Origin: Paracyclopina nana
Taxonomy: Eukaryota; Arthropoda; Copepoda; Cyclopoida; Cyclopettidae
Reading direction: 5' to 3'
DNA length: 64,000 bases
Assembly: GCA_019096065.1 (NCBI GenBank)
Contig: JAGUCH010000008.1
Coordinates: 3,353,001 to 3,417,000 of the forward strand
Under the pieces are notes generated by a model that searched no databases, was not told the origin of the DNA, and worked only from the letters and a program-made list of their open reading frames with translations. A program made the position numbers and the translations under genes. Shown here in pieces: positions 29,508 through 40,525 of the stretch. The number at the start of each line of letters is the position of its first letter. Positions within the stretch are counted from its first letter, which is position 1.

Positions 29508-32434
29508 TCAATCATTTCTGAAATCTTTGGGCTTTGTAGCTTTGAGATTTGCAGCCCACTCTTCATCCAGTTTTCTCTTTTCTGCCTCTGAAAGTTTTGA
29601 GTAATCCGAAAGCTTTCCACTTCCCACGATTTCGCGCATTTTCTTATGGTGCATCTCGAGAATTCTGTAATTTATTCGGCAGTAAAACCTGAAACGCAAA
29701 CAGAGAAGGGTTTTAAACGAAGTGAAACGAGTGATATTGAGTAGTGTACCAAGTGCCTACGAAGACCAGGGGAGAAATGACAGCACACAATTTGAGTGGA
29801 TTTCGACTCGTGATCAGGTTGTAAGCGACTCCAGTCACTGATGTGGTGCCAATCGTGTACATCCAGGTTTCTTTGAAGCAGGGCACTTGTGCCATATCCG
29901 TCCCACGAAAGTAAAAGGTCTGAAAAAAATTTAAATGCTTTCTGAATCCAAAATTAGACAACAAAAATAATTCAGGAAAGTACAATGGTTAAGTTCCTGG
30001 TGTAACTTTCCACTGTTATTTTTAATCAAATCTAAGCAAGGTAGACGTCAGAGTTTAGCATAATGGCTTTATTTTTAGAAGTCTCGATAAAGTAGATTTT
30101 TCCATGACATTATGATTTTCTCTTCAAGCAGCCGCGTCGAAAAAGCTGTCAATTTGCGAGGAAACCTCGGCCGGAGTGTACTTGACGTATTTCTCTGGGT
30201 GCTTTGAAAAAGGCAGATGCGAGTATTTGTCGTAGAAGCTGCTGTATTTTGGACAAATGAACTCCTTGTTATCCCTCTTAAGGCTCTCTCGTAATTCTAC
30301 ATCCGGAATGGAATACATCCGCTGGGTATTGGAAATGTCTTTGAACTCTTTGTTGAATCCTTCAAACTTCTCCTTGATGATTCGAGCGTACTTCTCATTA
30401 AGCTTTCCGGGCGCCATCAACACGGAATTGGGGATGTCAGTCTCGGCATTCCAAATATTGAACAGGACTCGGGCCCATGATTGAGAATAGAGCATTTTCT
30501 GCTCGCGAATCATGTCGTTGTAGTTGCTTTCGCAATCCGGCTCAGCGAGGCTGACAATGGCCAAAAGGCCGGATCTCTGCAGAGATTTCAGGATGTATTG
30601 GTTGTTGTTCAGCCGGAAGACAGCCTTGAGGAACTGATCGCTGTAGTAGTCGCTCTTGTTCACCAGCGTCAAGTTGAGCTGAACGAGGACCTTCTTGATG
30701 TAGAGTCCAACCAGGGCGGGATTACGCTCGGACACGCTGATTTTCCGCGGAAGTCTCAGCAGCGTTTGGTTGTACGACGTATCCTGAGTTGTCAGAATCA
30801 TGGCCAGAGTTTCGATGAACTCGATGATTTGCTCAAGGAAAAGGATGACGTTGGACGTGAGCTGGAACACGGTGCCATCCTTGGGCATTTTCTCACGAGT
30901 CGTGCTGTCAGCTCGCACGCCATCGACAAAGCTGTCCAAAGCGTTGGAGCCAGTGATGAAAAAGGACTGAACCATATTATTGTATTTGGCACGTATGCCC
31001 GGATCAGCCATCTCCAGGGTTCGATCCATGCTTGGCTTCAGCGCTTGCAAATGCTTCACCACGTGAAAAATGGAGATGATGGAGAGAAAGTCGTTGCTTG
31101 AGGAGGCCTTTTTCACGCGTCCAATGATTGCGTCCGCATCACGGATGACCATCTCGAGGCTGTCCCTGGAGACCTTTTCAAAAATGCCCTTTTGGTACTG
31201 ATGTGGAATGATGCCAGCCATCAATTGCTGCTCGGATTGCATCAAGTACTGCAGGCCCGACAAGATGAGCAAGAAAGCATCGACCTCCATTTCTTGCATG
31301 GCGTGCTCACGATCGTGCTCGTGATGAGCTCCCAAGGGCGTGCCCAGCGTTTTCCTCGCAATGCCAATCTCCAACTTGTTCGTCACATTTGAGACCTTTT
31401 TGCTGATTGACTTCATGTAGTTTTTGTTGGCGCTCGTGGGCGTGCCCTCGTTGGCCACGATTGGACTGCTGAACTTGCGCAGCATTGACGGCGAGGATGT
31501 GGAGGCTCTGGAGCGGCCTCCAGACATGGCTTTGGCATGGTCTCTGAGGCTGTCAAGGCTCTTCTTCTCGCACTGGCCTCTGACCACAGCATACAAATTC
31601 ATGAACTCGTCCCTGTTGTTGAAGTTGAGCCACTCGGCAATGGAGCTCAGGCTGGACTGCACCTCTTCCGGAAAGTGCTGAATTGAGACAACCTCAGAGG
31701 TCTCGTCAGGCATGGCGATGGCATTGAGTAGTTCCACAGGAGGAGTTGGCACGCTGTGCTTCTTGAGCAGCTCTCCAAACTCCCGACTGAGTGCGTCCCC
31801 ACCAGTCTCGTAAAGGGCCTTGATGTTCTCCAATTCTATGCTCTGGGGATTGCTCTTTTCAAAGTAGTCCAGACTGGACCGCAAGCGAGACATGGTCTGC
31901 AGAAACTCATCCAGGCTGTTGGCAGATCCGGGGCCAGCCTTGACAATCGACTCGACTTCCTTGCTGACATTGTAGAAATCGATCACGTGGTCCAGAGCCT
32001 CCAGCGTTTTGTCAATGTTCTCCTGCCGCCGCTGCAAGTTTTCAGTCTCTTGGTAGACTGGCAAAATCGTCGCCTCCAATTTGGTCAATCGCTCTTCAAA
32101 AGATGTCAAAACTGACGACATGGTCGCTGTCAAATCGGAGCTTTTTTGAATTCGCTCAGCGAGCCAATTCACCGACTCTTCTTCGACTTGGAGCCGATGC
32201 TCGACTTCGAGCTTGGCCTCGGTGGGATCAGAATTGATGATCATGCTTTAAAAAGCAAACCCACTTTCACTCCCACGAAAATTGTTTGCTGATTTGACTC
32301 TCAACTACTTGCGCCCCCTCGTGAATTTTTCCAGAAATGTTCTCGCTAGCAGAGCTTATTTTACTCACCCTTTTTTTCGGTTCAGGCTCTTGACTGGCCA
32401 TGGTGGCCTCTGTGGATTCCGTGGAGCTTGACAT
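29508..32434 (-). CDS. COX20: Cytochrome c oxidase assembly protein COX20
   Basis: Three exons: 32434-32369, 29919-29750 and 29688-29508 (417 nt, 138 aa; human COX20 is 118 aa). Exon 1 encodes a 22-aa hydrophilic start ending EPEPKKR and closes on GTGAGT in phase 0. Exon 2 (phase 0 after TTTTTTTCAG) carries the family hallmark VPCFKETWMYTIG followed by a membrane segment and LITSR. Exon 3 starts by completing the Trp codon of WFYCRINY, another hallmark, followed by a charged C-terminal helix. COX20 is an inner-mitochondrial-membrane chaperone that stabilises newly made COX2 during copper insertion. The 2.4-kb first intron contains the entire EXOC7 gene. Exons 2-3 are secure. Exon 1 is inferred from phase, donor quality and the expected N-terminal character; the alternative is initiation at the ATG of MAQVPC (29895) with a 5' UTR upstream. 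Confidence 0.8.
30068..30073 (-). terminator. Poly(A) signal AATAAA of EXOC7
   Basis: An AATAAA hexamer on the minus strand lies about 50 bases downstream of the EXOC7 stop codon and upstream of COX20 exon 2. It would end EXOC7 transcripts inside the COX20 intron. Confidence 0.55.
30124..32244 (-). CDS. EXOC7: Exocyst complex component 7 (Exo70)
   Basis: This is a single uninterrupted 706-aa ORF; human EXOC7 has a similar start (a short tail, then heptads) and length. The N-terminal ~90 residues form coiled coil (SFEERLTKLEATILPVYQET, ENLQRRQENIDKTL, LDHVIDFYNV). The C-terminal two thirds are the helical-rod Exo70 domain, including MEVDAFLLILSGLQYL, VFQLTSNVILFLEQI, FRLNNNQYILKSLQRSGL and FNKEFKDISNTQRMYSIPD. 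The C-terminus is basic and aromatic (KYVKYTPAEV), the region that in the family binds PI(4,5)P2. Exo70 tethers secretory vesicles to the plasma membrane within the eight-subunit exocyst. The gene is intronless in its coding part and lies inside intron 1 of COX20 on the same strand. Its start ATG (32242-32244) follows a possible acceptor TTTTTAAAG, so a 5' exon shared with COX20 is possible. Confidence 0.97.
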   Translation of the reverse strand: MIINSDPTEAKLEVEHRLQVEEESVNWLAERIQKSSDLTATMSSVLTSFEERLTKLEATILPVYQETENLQRRQENIDKTLEALDHVIDFYNVSKEVESIVKAGPGSANSLDEFLQTMSRLRSSLDYFEKSNPQSIELENIKALYETGGDALSREFGELLKKHSVPTPPVELLNAIAMPDETSEVVSIQHFPEEVQSSLSSIAEWLNFNNRDEFMNLYAVVRGQCEKKSLDSLRDHAKAMSGGRSRASTSSPSMLRKFSSPIVANEGTPTSANKNYMKSISKKVSNVTNKLEIGIARKTLGTPLGAHHEHDREHAMQEMEVDAFLLILSGLQYLMQSEQQLMAGIIPHQYQKGIFEKVSRDSLEMVIRDADAIIGRVKKASSSNDFLSIISIFHVVKHLQALKPSMDRTLEMADPGIRAKYNNMVQSFFITGSNALDSFVDGVRADSTTREKMPKDGTVFQLTSNVILFLEQIIEFIETLAMILTTQDTSYNQTLLRLPRKISVSERNPALVGLYIKKVLVQLNLTLVNKSDYYSDQFLKAVFRLNNNQYILKSLQRSGLLAIVSLAEPDCESNYNDMIREQKMLYSQSWARVLFNIWNAETDIPNSVLMAPGKLNEKYARIIKEKFEGFNKEFKDISNTQRMYSIPDVELRESLKRDNKEFICPKYSSFYDKYSHLPFSKHPEKYVKYTPAEVSSQIDSFFDAAA

Positions 32435-33235
32435 GACTGAACTGCTTTCAAAACGCCGACCAAAGAAGTTTCAAAAGTAATTTCTGATATTTTATAACAA
32501 TAAACATCAGTTGGGGCCAAGAGTGATTGAATTGCCTTATTTGCTTTGATTTATTTTGTTCACCTAATACTTTAATGTAATATTTCACTTTTTGAGGTAT
32601 TTTTTTATATTTATAAAGGATATATATTGCATTCTTGTGCAAAGTTTCTTTTTTGTTTTGCGGAATTAATAAATGTTGATCTAAGAAAATTCTTGAGCCC
32701 CCGGCCTCTCGATTACAGCTTTGAGCTTTAGAGTCACCTACAATTCGATGAAATAACGATGTAGTTTAATCCATCTTATTTTAAATAAACTCAAATGAAT
32801 TATAAGTTAACAAATTAATAATGTGTTTTTAGCATTATTTTTTGTTACCTATAAAAATATACTTCATTGTGGGTTAAAAAATTTTGTAGGTGGCGCTAAT
32901 ACAAAATGTTTTTCGCCAAATCAAGGCTGCTGCATGACGTGGCCCATTAGTGATTTGACAGAAACGAGCTGTCTCTTTTGAGGCATTTTTTATTTAAACT
33001 ATTACTGCAAAATAGGCTTGTAAGAGCATATTAAATATAATAACTCTTTATTTGAATTGATATTTTAATTATTGATAAACTAATTCTTTCATTTTATCAA
33101 AAATGAAAAGTTGTTGTGATACGGATTTTAAAAAGATTGGTCTCGCCCTCCGACTCGATCCCATTTTCTTGCTGACATTTCTCGAGACTGTAAAGTAAAG
33201 CAGAAGAAATAAAATTTTCTCGTCTAAATGTCATC
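32435..33235. promoter_or_regulatory. Divergent promoter region between COX20/EXOC7 and Tango1
   Basis: An 800-bp AT-rich interval separates the COX20 start (minus strand) from the Tango1 start (plus strand). It has no coding feature. It presumably holds both promoters, but I see no clear TATA/Inr pair, which fits housekeeping genes. This assignment comes from the head-to-head layout only. Confidence 0.45.
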
Positions 33236-33966
33236 ATGATTGGTATGAAAGGCCTTCGGGGGAGCCTTATCCTCCTGGTGATCGCCGCAGTTTTGACCTC
33301 CGTCCCGGCCCAGCTGGTCAATGTTCAGAAATGCGGAGATCCTCAATGCCAAGGTATGGCCAAAAAAACCGAGGAAGTAACTATCTTGACCTTCATTCGA
33401 ATTCAATCTTTTTGCAGGACCGATTTCTGAAGGCCGGACGCTGCTTCGGTATCATGCCAATTCCAACCAGATGCTCAGCTTTAACAATGCCCAGCCCGTG
33501 GTCATTTTCAGCAAAGGCGACGGCTCCCAAATCGATATTTGGGGTGTTGAGGTAAAAGTCATTTTTTTTGGGAGGAAGCCTTAAAATTCAGTCGCGTTTT
33601 CAGATCAACGGCAAGAGGGGATTCGTTAATAGGCGGCACATTCAGGAGACGAGAACGTACAACCGGGACTTGATGTACATTGCTCCTCCTCACGCTACTT
33701 ATTACGAAGTTCAGATGGGAGGACCTGATGCAGCCGCCCAAATGCATCATCAGCAAATGCCTCAGCAGCAGCAGCTACCTCCTGTCCTTCCATCCGCTCC
33801 CCCTCCTGTTCAGCAGTTCCAACAAGCTCCTCCAGATCAGGCTCAGTTCCAGCAGCAGCAGCCTCCATTTGAGCAGGCTCAGCAGGCTCCTCCTGATCAG
33901 GATCATCTCCAGCAGCCTCCATCTGAGCAGGCTCAGCAGGCTCCTCCTGATCAGGATCATCTCCAA

Positions 33967-34036
<70 letters not shown>

Positions 34037-37000
34037 CTCCAATCGATCAAAGCCAGCAGCAGCAGGCTCCTCCTGATCAGGTGCCAAGCCAACAGCAACC
34101 TCCATTTGACCAGGCTCAGAATCAGCCACATGAGGCTCAGCCTGCTGAAAAGGTTGAACGTCAGGAGCAACAACATAAACCAGCTGAGGTGAATCATGCT
34201 GAGCCCGAGCATTTGGAGGCTCACAAAATGCCTGAACAGCCTGAAGCTCCTTCCCTGCCTGTTGCTACTCATCAAGAGGCTCCTGGAGAAGCGTCGACTG
34301 AAATGCCCCAAAATGTGCCAAGCCCGAATCCTGTCAGCAGCGAAGAAACTGCAGATGAGAGCAATACAGACCAGCTTGACGTCGTCGAGGAAGTCATCTC
34401 CAGCCAAGAGGTGATTGTGGACAAGGAGCCCGAACCTGTTCAGGAGGAGTCTGGAGCTGAGCCTCAGGAGAATCCAGGTGAGTCCCCTACTTCCCTTTAT
34501 TCTGCTACCCATTCGATCCCCCAAAACTCCGACACCCTCGACTTAAGTAGCGCAGTAGAACAAGTGCTAGCCTCAGCGACCTCGATTTCCTCATTAGCTG
34601 GCGCTCACGCGACCCAAGTTAACACGTCTCCAGAAGATATGGAGTATAATCGTATAAGATCTACTTACTCTGATTCTAAAGGCGAGCCAGCCCTCGAAAG
34701 TCTGCCAATGGTGGCCTCAGAAGCTTTTATGTCAGTGACAACCCCGGTCTTGGCTGAAATGAGTAGCGCAACTTCGGCCATTTTGTCTACTTTTGCTGAA
34801 TCGCAAGACGATTTTGAGATCATTAACGAGACGAAAATCTACCATAACGGATCGATTGAAATTGTTGACAATTCTGCTGACGAAGAAGTTTTGCCTTCGA
34901 AAACGCTTGACCAGGATCAAATGATGACCGAAATCGTGTCATCGCCTGTTTATGAGCAGCCACCTGAAATTCAGAGCTCTGTAGTTGAATTAAGCCCTCT
35001 AAGCTCAAACAATGGCCTGGTAAACGCTGAGCCAACTGAGGAGCTCAATCCCATTGTAATGAAGTCCGAAATTCCAGACTCCCAAATATCTACCTCTGTT
35101 CCTGAAGTAATGAAAACTGCTGAAGCAATTAGTAATGACAGCCTAGACAGCTCCATTACTGAGCCCCACAGTACTTTTGAGCAACAATCTGTCGTACCCA
35201 CTGAATTGCCCAATTCTGAATTGGGTATCGAATCGGAAAACCATGCTATTGATATTGATGATACCGAAGAAGATGATGACCATGATGAACTTCCGGAAGA
35301 GGAGCAAGATGCTGAAACTACTGCGCGAAAGAAAGCATTTATCAAAGAGCAACTAGAAAGGGAAAATGCTCTCAAGGAAGCATCAGAAAAAGCTCTAAAC
35401 GAAGAATTAGGTAACGAATACGAGCTTGTGGGAGCATTGGAAAAAGAATTTGCTCTTGACGAAAAATTTGAAAAAGAAAGTGAACTCGAGGACACTTTAG
35501 AGAAAGAAATTCAATTGAATGAGGAGTTGAAAGAGAATGATGTTGCTAATAAAGCTGAAGAGGATAATTCCGCAACTGCCGCTAGTACAATAGTTGATGA
35601 AATCAACATTGACTCTGCAGTCACTGATGCGCCTGTTGTTGACACTTCGGCAGAGAATGACGAAAAACAAAGTGATGAGTCTCAAGGCTTTTTTGGGTCC
35701 ATCTTTGGAGGCGCAGGAGAGCCAACTGAGGAAAATCAGGTGGAAGTGACGACTGAACCTGCCGACTATAAGTTTTACGAGCCCGGCGAAGCTCCGGAGT
35801 ACCACGAGTCTGCTACTCAATTTCCATACAGTGATGACCTCACTGATCCATTCAATAGCGGCGAAAAAGATCTTAACGACCAAAAGCTGGGTAAGAAGGG
35901 ATTTCAACGAAAGCCTTGCTCACGCTATGCTATGGTTTTTTCTTGTTTCCACTATATTTCGCCCGCATTTTATGATTCAAAACTATACTGACTTTCTTAT
36001 TTCTGCGATATTTTAATAGCACGTTTGACTTTTTCTTCTTTAGTTAATTAAAATCTTAATGATATCTTCTATTTTCAGAACCTGATCAGCCAATTGATGA
36101 TGTGCCTGGAAACGAAGCCTTACCTGAGCAAAATCCTGAGCCGGTGACCGAAGCATCGAATGACGTACCTGTTGAAAATTCGCAACCACCTGTTAGCGCG
36201 TCAGAGTTGGATCAGCAGCAGCAGCAGGATATTCAGCAGCCTGTTCAAGCTGAGTTGCCTCCAAAGCCTCAACACGGAGGAGGATTTCTCTACGATCGTG
36301 GTCATGGTCATAGTCACGGGCATTCTCACGGACACAGTCACGATCACGGACATAGTCATGATCAAGGACATAGTCACGATCACGGGCATAGCCACGATCA
36401 CGGACATAGTCACGATCACGGACATAGTTACGATCACGGACATAGTCACGATCATATTCCTGACCAACAGGTTGATCATCATCCACAGGAAGAAGCTCCT
36501 TCCCAAAATGAAGCAGAATTAAGTGACCATCAGCATTCCCATGAAAACGTTGATCCTCCCCAAAATCTTGAAGACGAGCAACAACCTGTGAGCCAAGAAA
36601 ATCTAGATAATGCTGATCCTTCGATAGTTCACCAGGCTAGTGAAGAAGGGCACACGAATGAGGCCGCAGTCCAAGAACAAATTCCTTATGAAGAAACAAG
36701 TACCGAAACTTACCACCAGGTCTATGAAGAAGTGCAAGTCCACCAAGAAGAATTAAGTCATGATCAGTCGTCTCAAAACGGTCATCTCTCTGCTGGGCCA
36801 ATTGATGAGACAATTCTTCATTACGTAGAATCTTCAAGAGACTTTGTAAGTTTCTTAATAACACTGAAGCCCATTGGTTTTCTTTTAATTGCGTTTTTTT
36901 CTAGCTTCCTGAGTGGCTGCACAAGTCTTTTCATTGGGAATCAGTCGACTCGATTTCGCCCAGTTTCGCCATCTTTCTGTTCATCGTGGCCCTCACTTTG

Positions 37001-39995
37001 ATACTGATTCATCTGATCCACCTCGTGATGGATAAGCTGTCACGCGAAAAGCCTCTGATTGCCAAAGTAGCCGAATTGGACCGAGCTAGATTCAAGGCTG
37101 AAAACGAACTACTCATAATGAAGAGAGAAATTGAAGAAGGCAAATTTGGCCCGTTGAATAATGGGCCCATGATAAAAACAGTGGAGTCTCCTCCTCCGCC
37201 ACCCGTTATAAAAGAAGTCCCATCCAAGGCAATGTTGGTCGAGCTTGAAAAGTTGAAGAAAACCAACGAAACAGCAATTCATGAACGCGATGTGATAACT
37301 GCGGAATGTGAGAATTTGAAGGTGCACCAGGGCCAATTGGAGGTCCAAGTCAGCAATCTTAGTCAGGAGTTGAATGAAGTCAAAGGCCAATTATACCAGG
37401 CTCAGCAGGAATTGGCGGAGGCTGAGTCCGTTGTGCAAGAATGCGTTGAAGAAAAGAAGAAGCTCAACAATATTAACAGCAACGATCTTGTGAAAGCCAT
37501 CGATACTCTTCGCGAGCAACTGAACAATCAAAAGGAGGCCGTACTAAAATACGAGGGCAAGATCAAGCGACGCGAGGCAGAATTGAAGGAAAAAACTCAA
37601 GAGCTGCGCAAGTTGCGCGCAGAAACTGCAAATGCCAAATTGCAGGTTGACAAAGTGGCCTCTGAGCGTGATGGTCTAAAGTCCAAGGTTGAGGCTCTTG
37701 AAGCCATGGAAAATGAGTTGACCGACCAGAATTCGGAGCTCAGGGTGCAAGTGACTATTTTGGAAGGCCTCAAAGCTGACCTCGCCGCTGCTCAAGAAAA
37801 GCTGGACGAAAAAGAGGCAGAATTGGAGGCAGCCAATACTGAGGTGTTGGTCCTCAAGGAAACCATCAATGGTCTCAAGGCCAGCATGGGCAGTGGTGTG
37901 AACGGTGGTAAGGCAAAGGCTAATGGCAACGAAGCCGAGTTCGAAAATGGCGACGGTTGGGAGGTCGAGGATGATGTCGAGATTCCGGACGGAAACGAGG
38001 TTGACTTCGAGAACATCGCCGACCTCGCTAGGCTCAAAGTCGATCTTCAGAAGGCTCAATCAGCATGCGAACAGCTATCTGAACAACTGATGGCAGCCGA
38101 AGCAGCCAAGGAGCAATTTGAGGCCGAATCAAAGTCCCTGAGGACCGAGGCTGATAATGCCAGAAAGGCCAAGGAAGCTGCTTTGGAAGAGAAGAACGAG
38201 CTGTCCAAGAAACACGAGGTTTTGTCATCCTATTTCAATCAACGCGAGTCAGAGCTTCAGAAGCAATTAGGCCTTCAAACCCAGCGGTTGGGGGAGGTCG
38301 AGGTCGACTCTGAGTCGGTGAGCAAAAAGCTCACCATGTTGTATGATGAACTCGAGTCGTACAAGGCTCAATGCAAGAGCTTAAAGCAAGAGATGGAGGA
38401 ACAGGTACGTCATAACTTAGCCTTTTTTGATTCCATTCAATTATAATTTTTTTTATAGGAGCGAAGCTTGAAGGCTCAGAATGCGGCCTTGGAGAAGAAA
38501 CAGCACGAATCGTGGGTAACTGTGAGGCAAGAAACCCGAAAGCTCACGGAGACCCAAAATGAGATGCAAACCTTGCGAAGCAGACTGACACTCTCAGAGA
38601 GCAAATTAGCTGAAAAAACTGTGGAAATTGAAAAGCTACTGGAGGAAAATCGTGCCATGAAGGAAACCATGGACCGCATTAACAATCACCAAATTTTGAT
38701 CAAACCTGACGCCAGTAAGTGGACTTTTCTTTAGTTACTTTTGGGTAGTTTCATAGTATATATTTGCTTTTGTACAATAACCTCAATTGTAACAACAATC
38801 TTCTCTCTTTCTCCTCCTACTCATCAAAGGCTCAAAGACAAAAGTAGTTTCATTCGCTCCCGAGCCAGAATCCAATAATAAATTCGAGGATGCCGACGAG
38901 GCCAATCATGGTAAAAATGGACAGCACACATTCACACACTAGTTCATTTTCCCACAATTTTTTACTATTGTGTGCTGTGATCTCTCGATTTTTTTTTCAC
39001 GACTTGAGCATGGTTGATTTTGGTTTTGGCTTTTCAGGATTTTGAAAATCTTTCATTTCAGCGTGAAACTCCTATAATTTTTAATGATTATCCACAAGAC
39101 CTCATTTGCTGTTACATTTATGTTAATGCCTCATGCACGTGAAGGGAAAATTTCTATGCTTCAAATTCCAATGCAAATTTCCCCATCATATGCATTATTT
39201 TATTCACTTTCTTGCTTTCTTCGCACAAACCTCTAACCATTTAATTTAATTTTTACCCTACAGTTTACGCCAACGGCGGCCACGATTTGCCCTCGATTTC
39301 AAGCTCGGGTCCAGGATCAATAACTGATGAGCCTCCTCCGGAGCTTCCTCCTTTGCCTTTCCTTCCTATGATGGCTGCTCCGCCTCCTCCTCCGATGATG
39401 TATGCCGCGGACAGCCGCCACGCCCCTCTCGGCCGCCGGTCTCCGCCCCAAGGAGGTCGGGGAGGTCGCTACTCAAGGTCGCCATCCCCTTATGAGGCGA
39501 ATAGGCGTGGCAGCTATCATCGGGATCCAGTGTCACCCACTCCGTCGGACAGGTCGGATCGAAGCTCACGATACGCGAGCAGCTCCTATGATTATCGCGA
39601 TGATAGCCGATATTCTCCTCCTTACCCACCAAGGCATCGACGAAGGCATTCTCGCGATGATCGTTCGCCCGACAGGTCAGTGCTGCTCAGCTGAATCAGT
39701 TGAAGTCATTATCATACTATTTTTATTGCAGATATTCGTCGAGAGGTGATCGAAGTGACCGAAGTGATTACGAGCCAGACTATGGCAATACGCCCCCTCC
39801 TGAGCTTCGCACCAGGATTTCAAGAGATGGAGGCTTTCCAGGAACCGGACAAGATTATGACTACCGTAGAAGTAAACGCAATGACCGAGGCAAAGATAGG
39901 CACGGTAAGTGTTAATTTGTTATATTGCATCTCTAGAGCCAGTCTTCACATTCTTTTCCAAATCAGGTCCTAAAACGTCATCACCCATGATTTGA
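33236..39995 (+). CDS. Tango1: Tango1/MIA3, ER exit site cargo receptor
   Basis: Ten exons: 33236-33353, 33418-33551, 33604-35890, 36079-36845, 36905-38404, 38459-38714, 38830-38910, 39264-39675, 39732-39904 and 39967-39995 (5757 nt, 1918 aa). A signal peptide is followed by the MIA/SH3-like luminal domain ([31 protein letters not shown]). A very long luminal arm is first Gln/Pro-rich, with a run of 24 Gln, then acidic, then carries a His-rich repeat. A membrane segment at about residues 1122-1144 ([20 protein letters not shown]) is followed by ~500 residues of coiled coil and a Pro/Arg/Ser-rich tail ([19 protein letters not shown]), the COPII Sec23-binding region of the family. Tango1 loads bulky cargo such as collagen at ER exit sites. 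A good in-phase donor at 34478 (GTGAGT) would give a 1447-aa short form lacking residues encoded at 34478-35890. Confidence 0.93.
33866..33967 (+). repeat. Two tandem copies of a 51-bp coding repeat in Tango1
   Basis: The unit encodes [17 protein letters not shown] and is repeated with one changed residue (SEQ for FEQ), immediately before the polyglutamine run. A shorter related form ([12 protein letters not shown]) precedes it, and [12 protein letters not shown] follows the Gln run. This indicates local expansion of a Q-A-P-P-D-Q motif. Confidence 0.75.
33964..34035 (+). repeat. CAG/CAA trinucleotide repeat (24 codons) in Tango1
   Basis: The run starts CAA CAA, continues with CAG codons and ends with CAA, coding for 24 consecutive glutamines in the luminal arm. 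It is likely length-variable between individuals. The minus strand reads as polyalanine or polyleucine in other frames, which produces spurious open frames. Confidence 0.9.
36297..36456 (+). repeat. 18-bp tandem repeat coding for GHSHDH units in Tango1
   Basis: About nine imperfect copies of a GGACATAGTCACGATCAC-like unit encode GHSHGH and GHSHDH with variants GHSHDQ and GHSYDH. The result is a stretch of roughly 50 residues in the lumen with His at about every second position. Such His/Gly/Asp runs resemble the metal-binding loops of zinc transporters; metal binding here is inference. Confidence 0.85.
38911..39263 (+). other. Intron of Tango1
   Basis: The donor is GTAAAA at 38911 and the acceptor is CCCTACAG ending at 39263. 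It joins the acidic end of the coiled-coil region to the proline-rich tail. No other feature is seen. Confidence 0.75.
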
Positions 39996-40138
39996 AACGG
40001 ATAGTTAATTCATTCAGTAATTTAATGTATTGGTCGTCTCGTGCCACGTTTTCAGATCATATCAGCCAATATTTGTAATTTTATGTGTCTATCACTACTG
40101 TCGCCATTATTCTTTGAAATATAAGAAGTGCATTTTAT

Positions 40139-40480
40139 TCAATTGCATTGTTGAAATGGATATCCTGGGCATTTCAGAGGGTCCACTCCTGGTGGAAAAG
40201 AAAGATCTGGTCCTGCTGCATTAAGCGCTGCGACATTATCACAAATTGGGTAGCCAGGGCACAGCTCTTGAACGGTACTTGCTGGTTGATTGCGAGCTAG
40301 CAAGTAAAATGGGCAGTTGGGATATCCTGGGCAGTCTTCAGGGTTGATGCCTGCTGGAACCTGTACTGAAGCCCCACTAGAAAGTGCCAGCATTGCTCCA
40401 ATAAAGACAATGAGCTGCAAATCAACTATTCTTAAAAGCTATGCCTTCTAAAATGAATGTCTTACCATTCGCAACGCCAT
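40139..40480 (-). CDS. CPxYPxC-repeat secreted cuticle-type protein
   Basis: Two exons: 40480-40466 (MALRM) and 40414-40139. The product is a 95-aa secreted protein with a signal peptide (LIVFIGAMLALSSGA). It has three cysteine-pair modules, each with CPGYP: PAGINPEDCPGYPNCP, LCPGYPIC and PPGVDPLKCPGYPFQQC. Short secreted arthropod proteins of this sort are usually structural cuticle proteins, and the paralogue at 42554 carries the same PAGVxPxxCPxYPxC module three times. The minimal first coding exon and TATA promoter resemble neighbouring cuticle genes. A poly(A) hexamer (AATAAA within 40131-40138, minus strand) lies right after the stop. The gene converges on Tango1, with only 143 bp between their stop codons. 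Assignment to cuticle is by family style and context. Confidence 0.85.
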
Positions 40481-40525
40481 GATATCTCAACCTGAACTAC
40501 TAGCTAACAAAGTCAAAGCCAAGTC

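Noticed and set aside
30481..31101. 206-codon plus-strand frame within EXOC7
   Set aside because: It is a shadow of the 706-aa Exo70 ORF with no recognisable feature.
32270..32434. Separate 56-codon ORF upstream of EXOC7
   Set aside because: It runs through a strong GTGAGT donor, and its first 22 codons fit COX20 exon 1 in phase and character. The rest is better explained as intron.
33695..34524. Minus-strand open frames rich in Ala or Leu opposite Tango1
   Set aside because: They are the complement of the CAG/CAA run and Q-rich repeats, with no independent signals. They are shadows of the Tango1 coding exon.
34971..35907. Minus-strand open frames of 136-174 codons opposite the acidic segment of Tango1
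   Set aside because: The plus strand is open, splice-linked and in frame with Tango1. The antisense frames show no domain and arise from biased codon composition.
36297..36456. CRISPR-like repeat array
   Set aside because: The 18-bp units are contiguous coding repeats without spacers, in a eukaryotic gene.
36193..36506. Minus-strand frames rich in Asp/Arg/Tyr or Ile/Val/Met opposite the His repeat
   Set aside because: They are complementary readings of the 18-bp repeat only.
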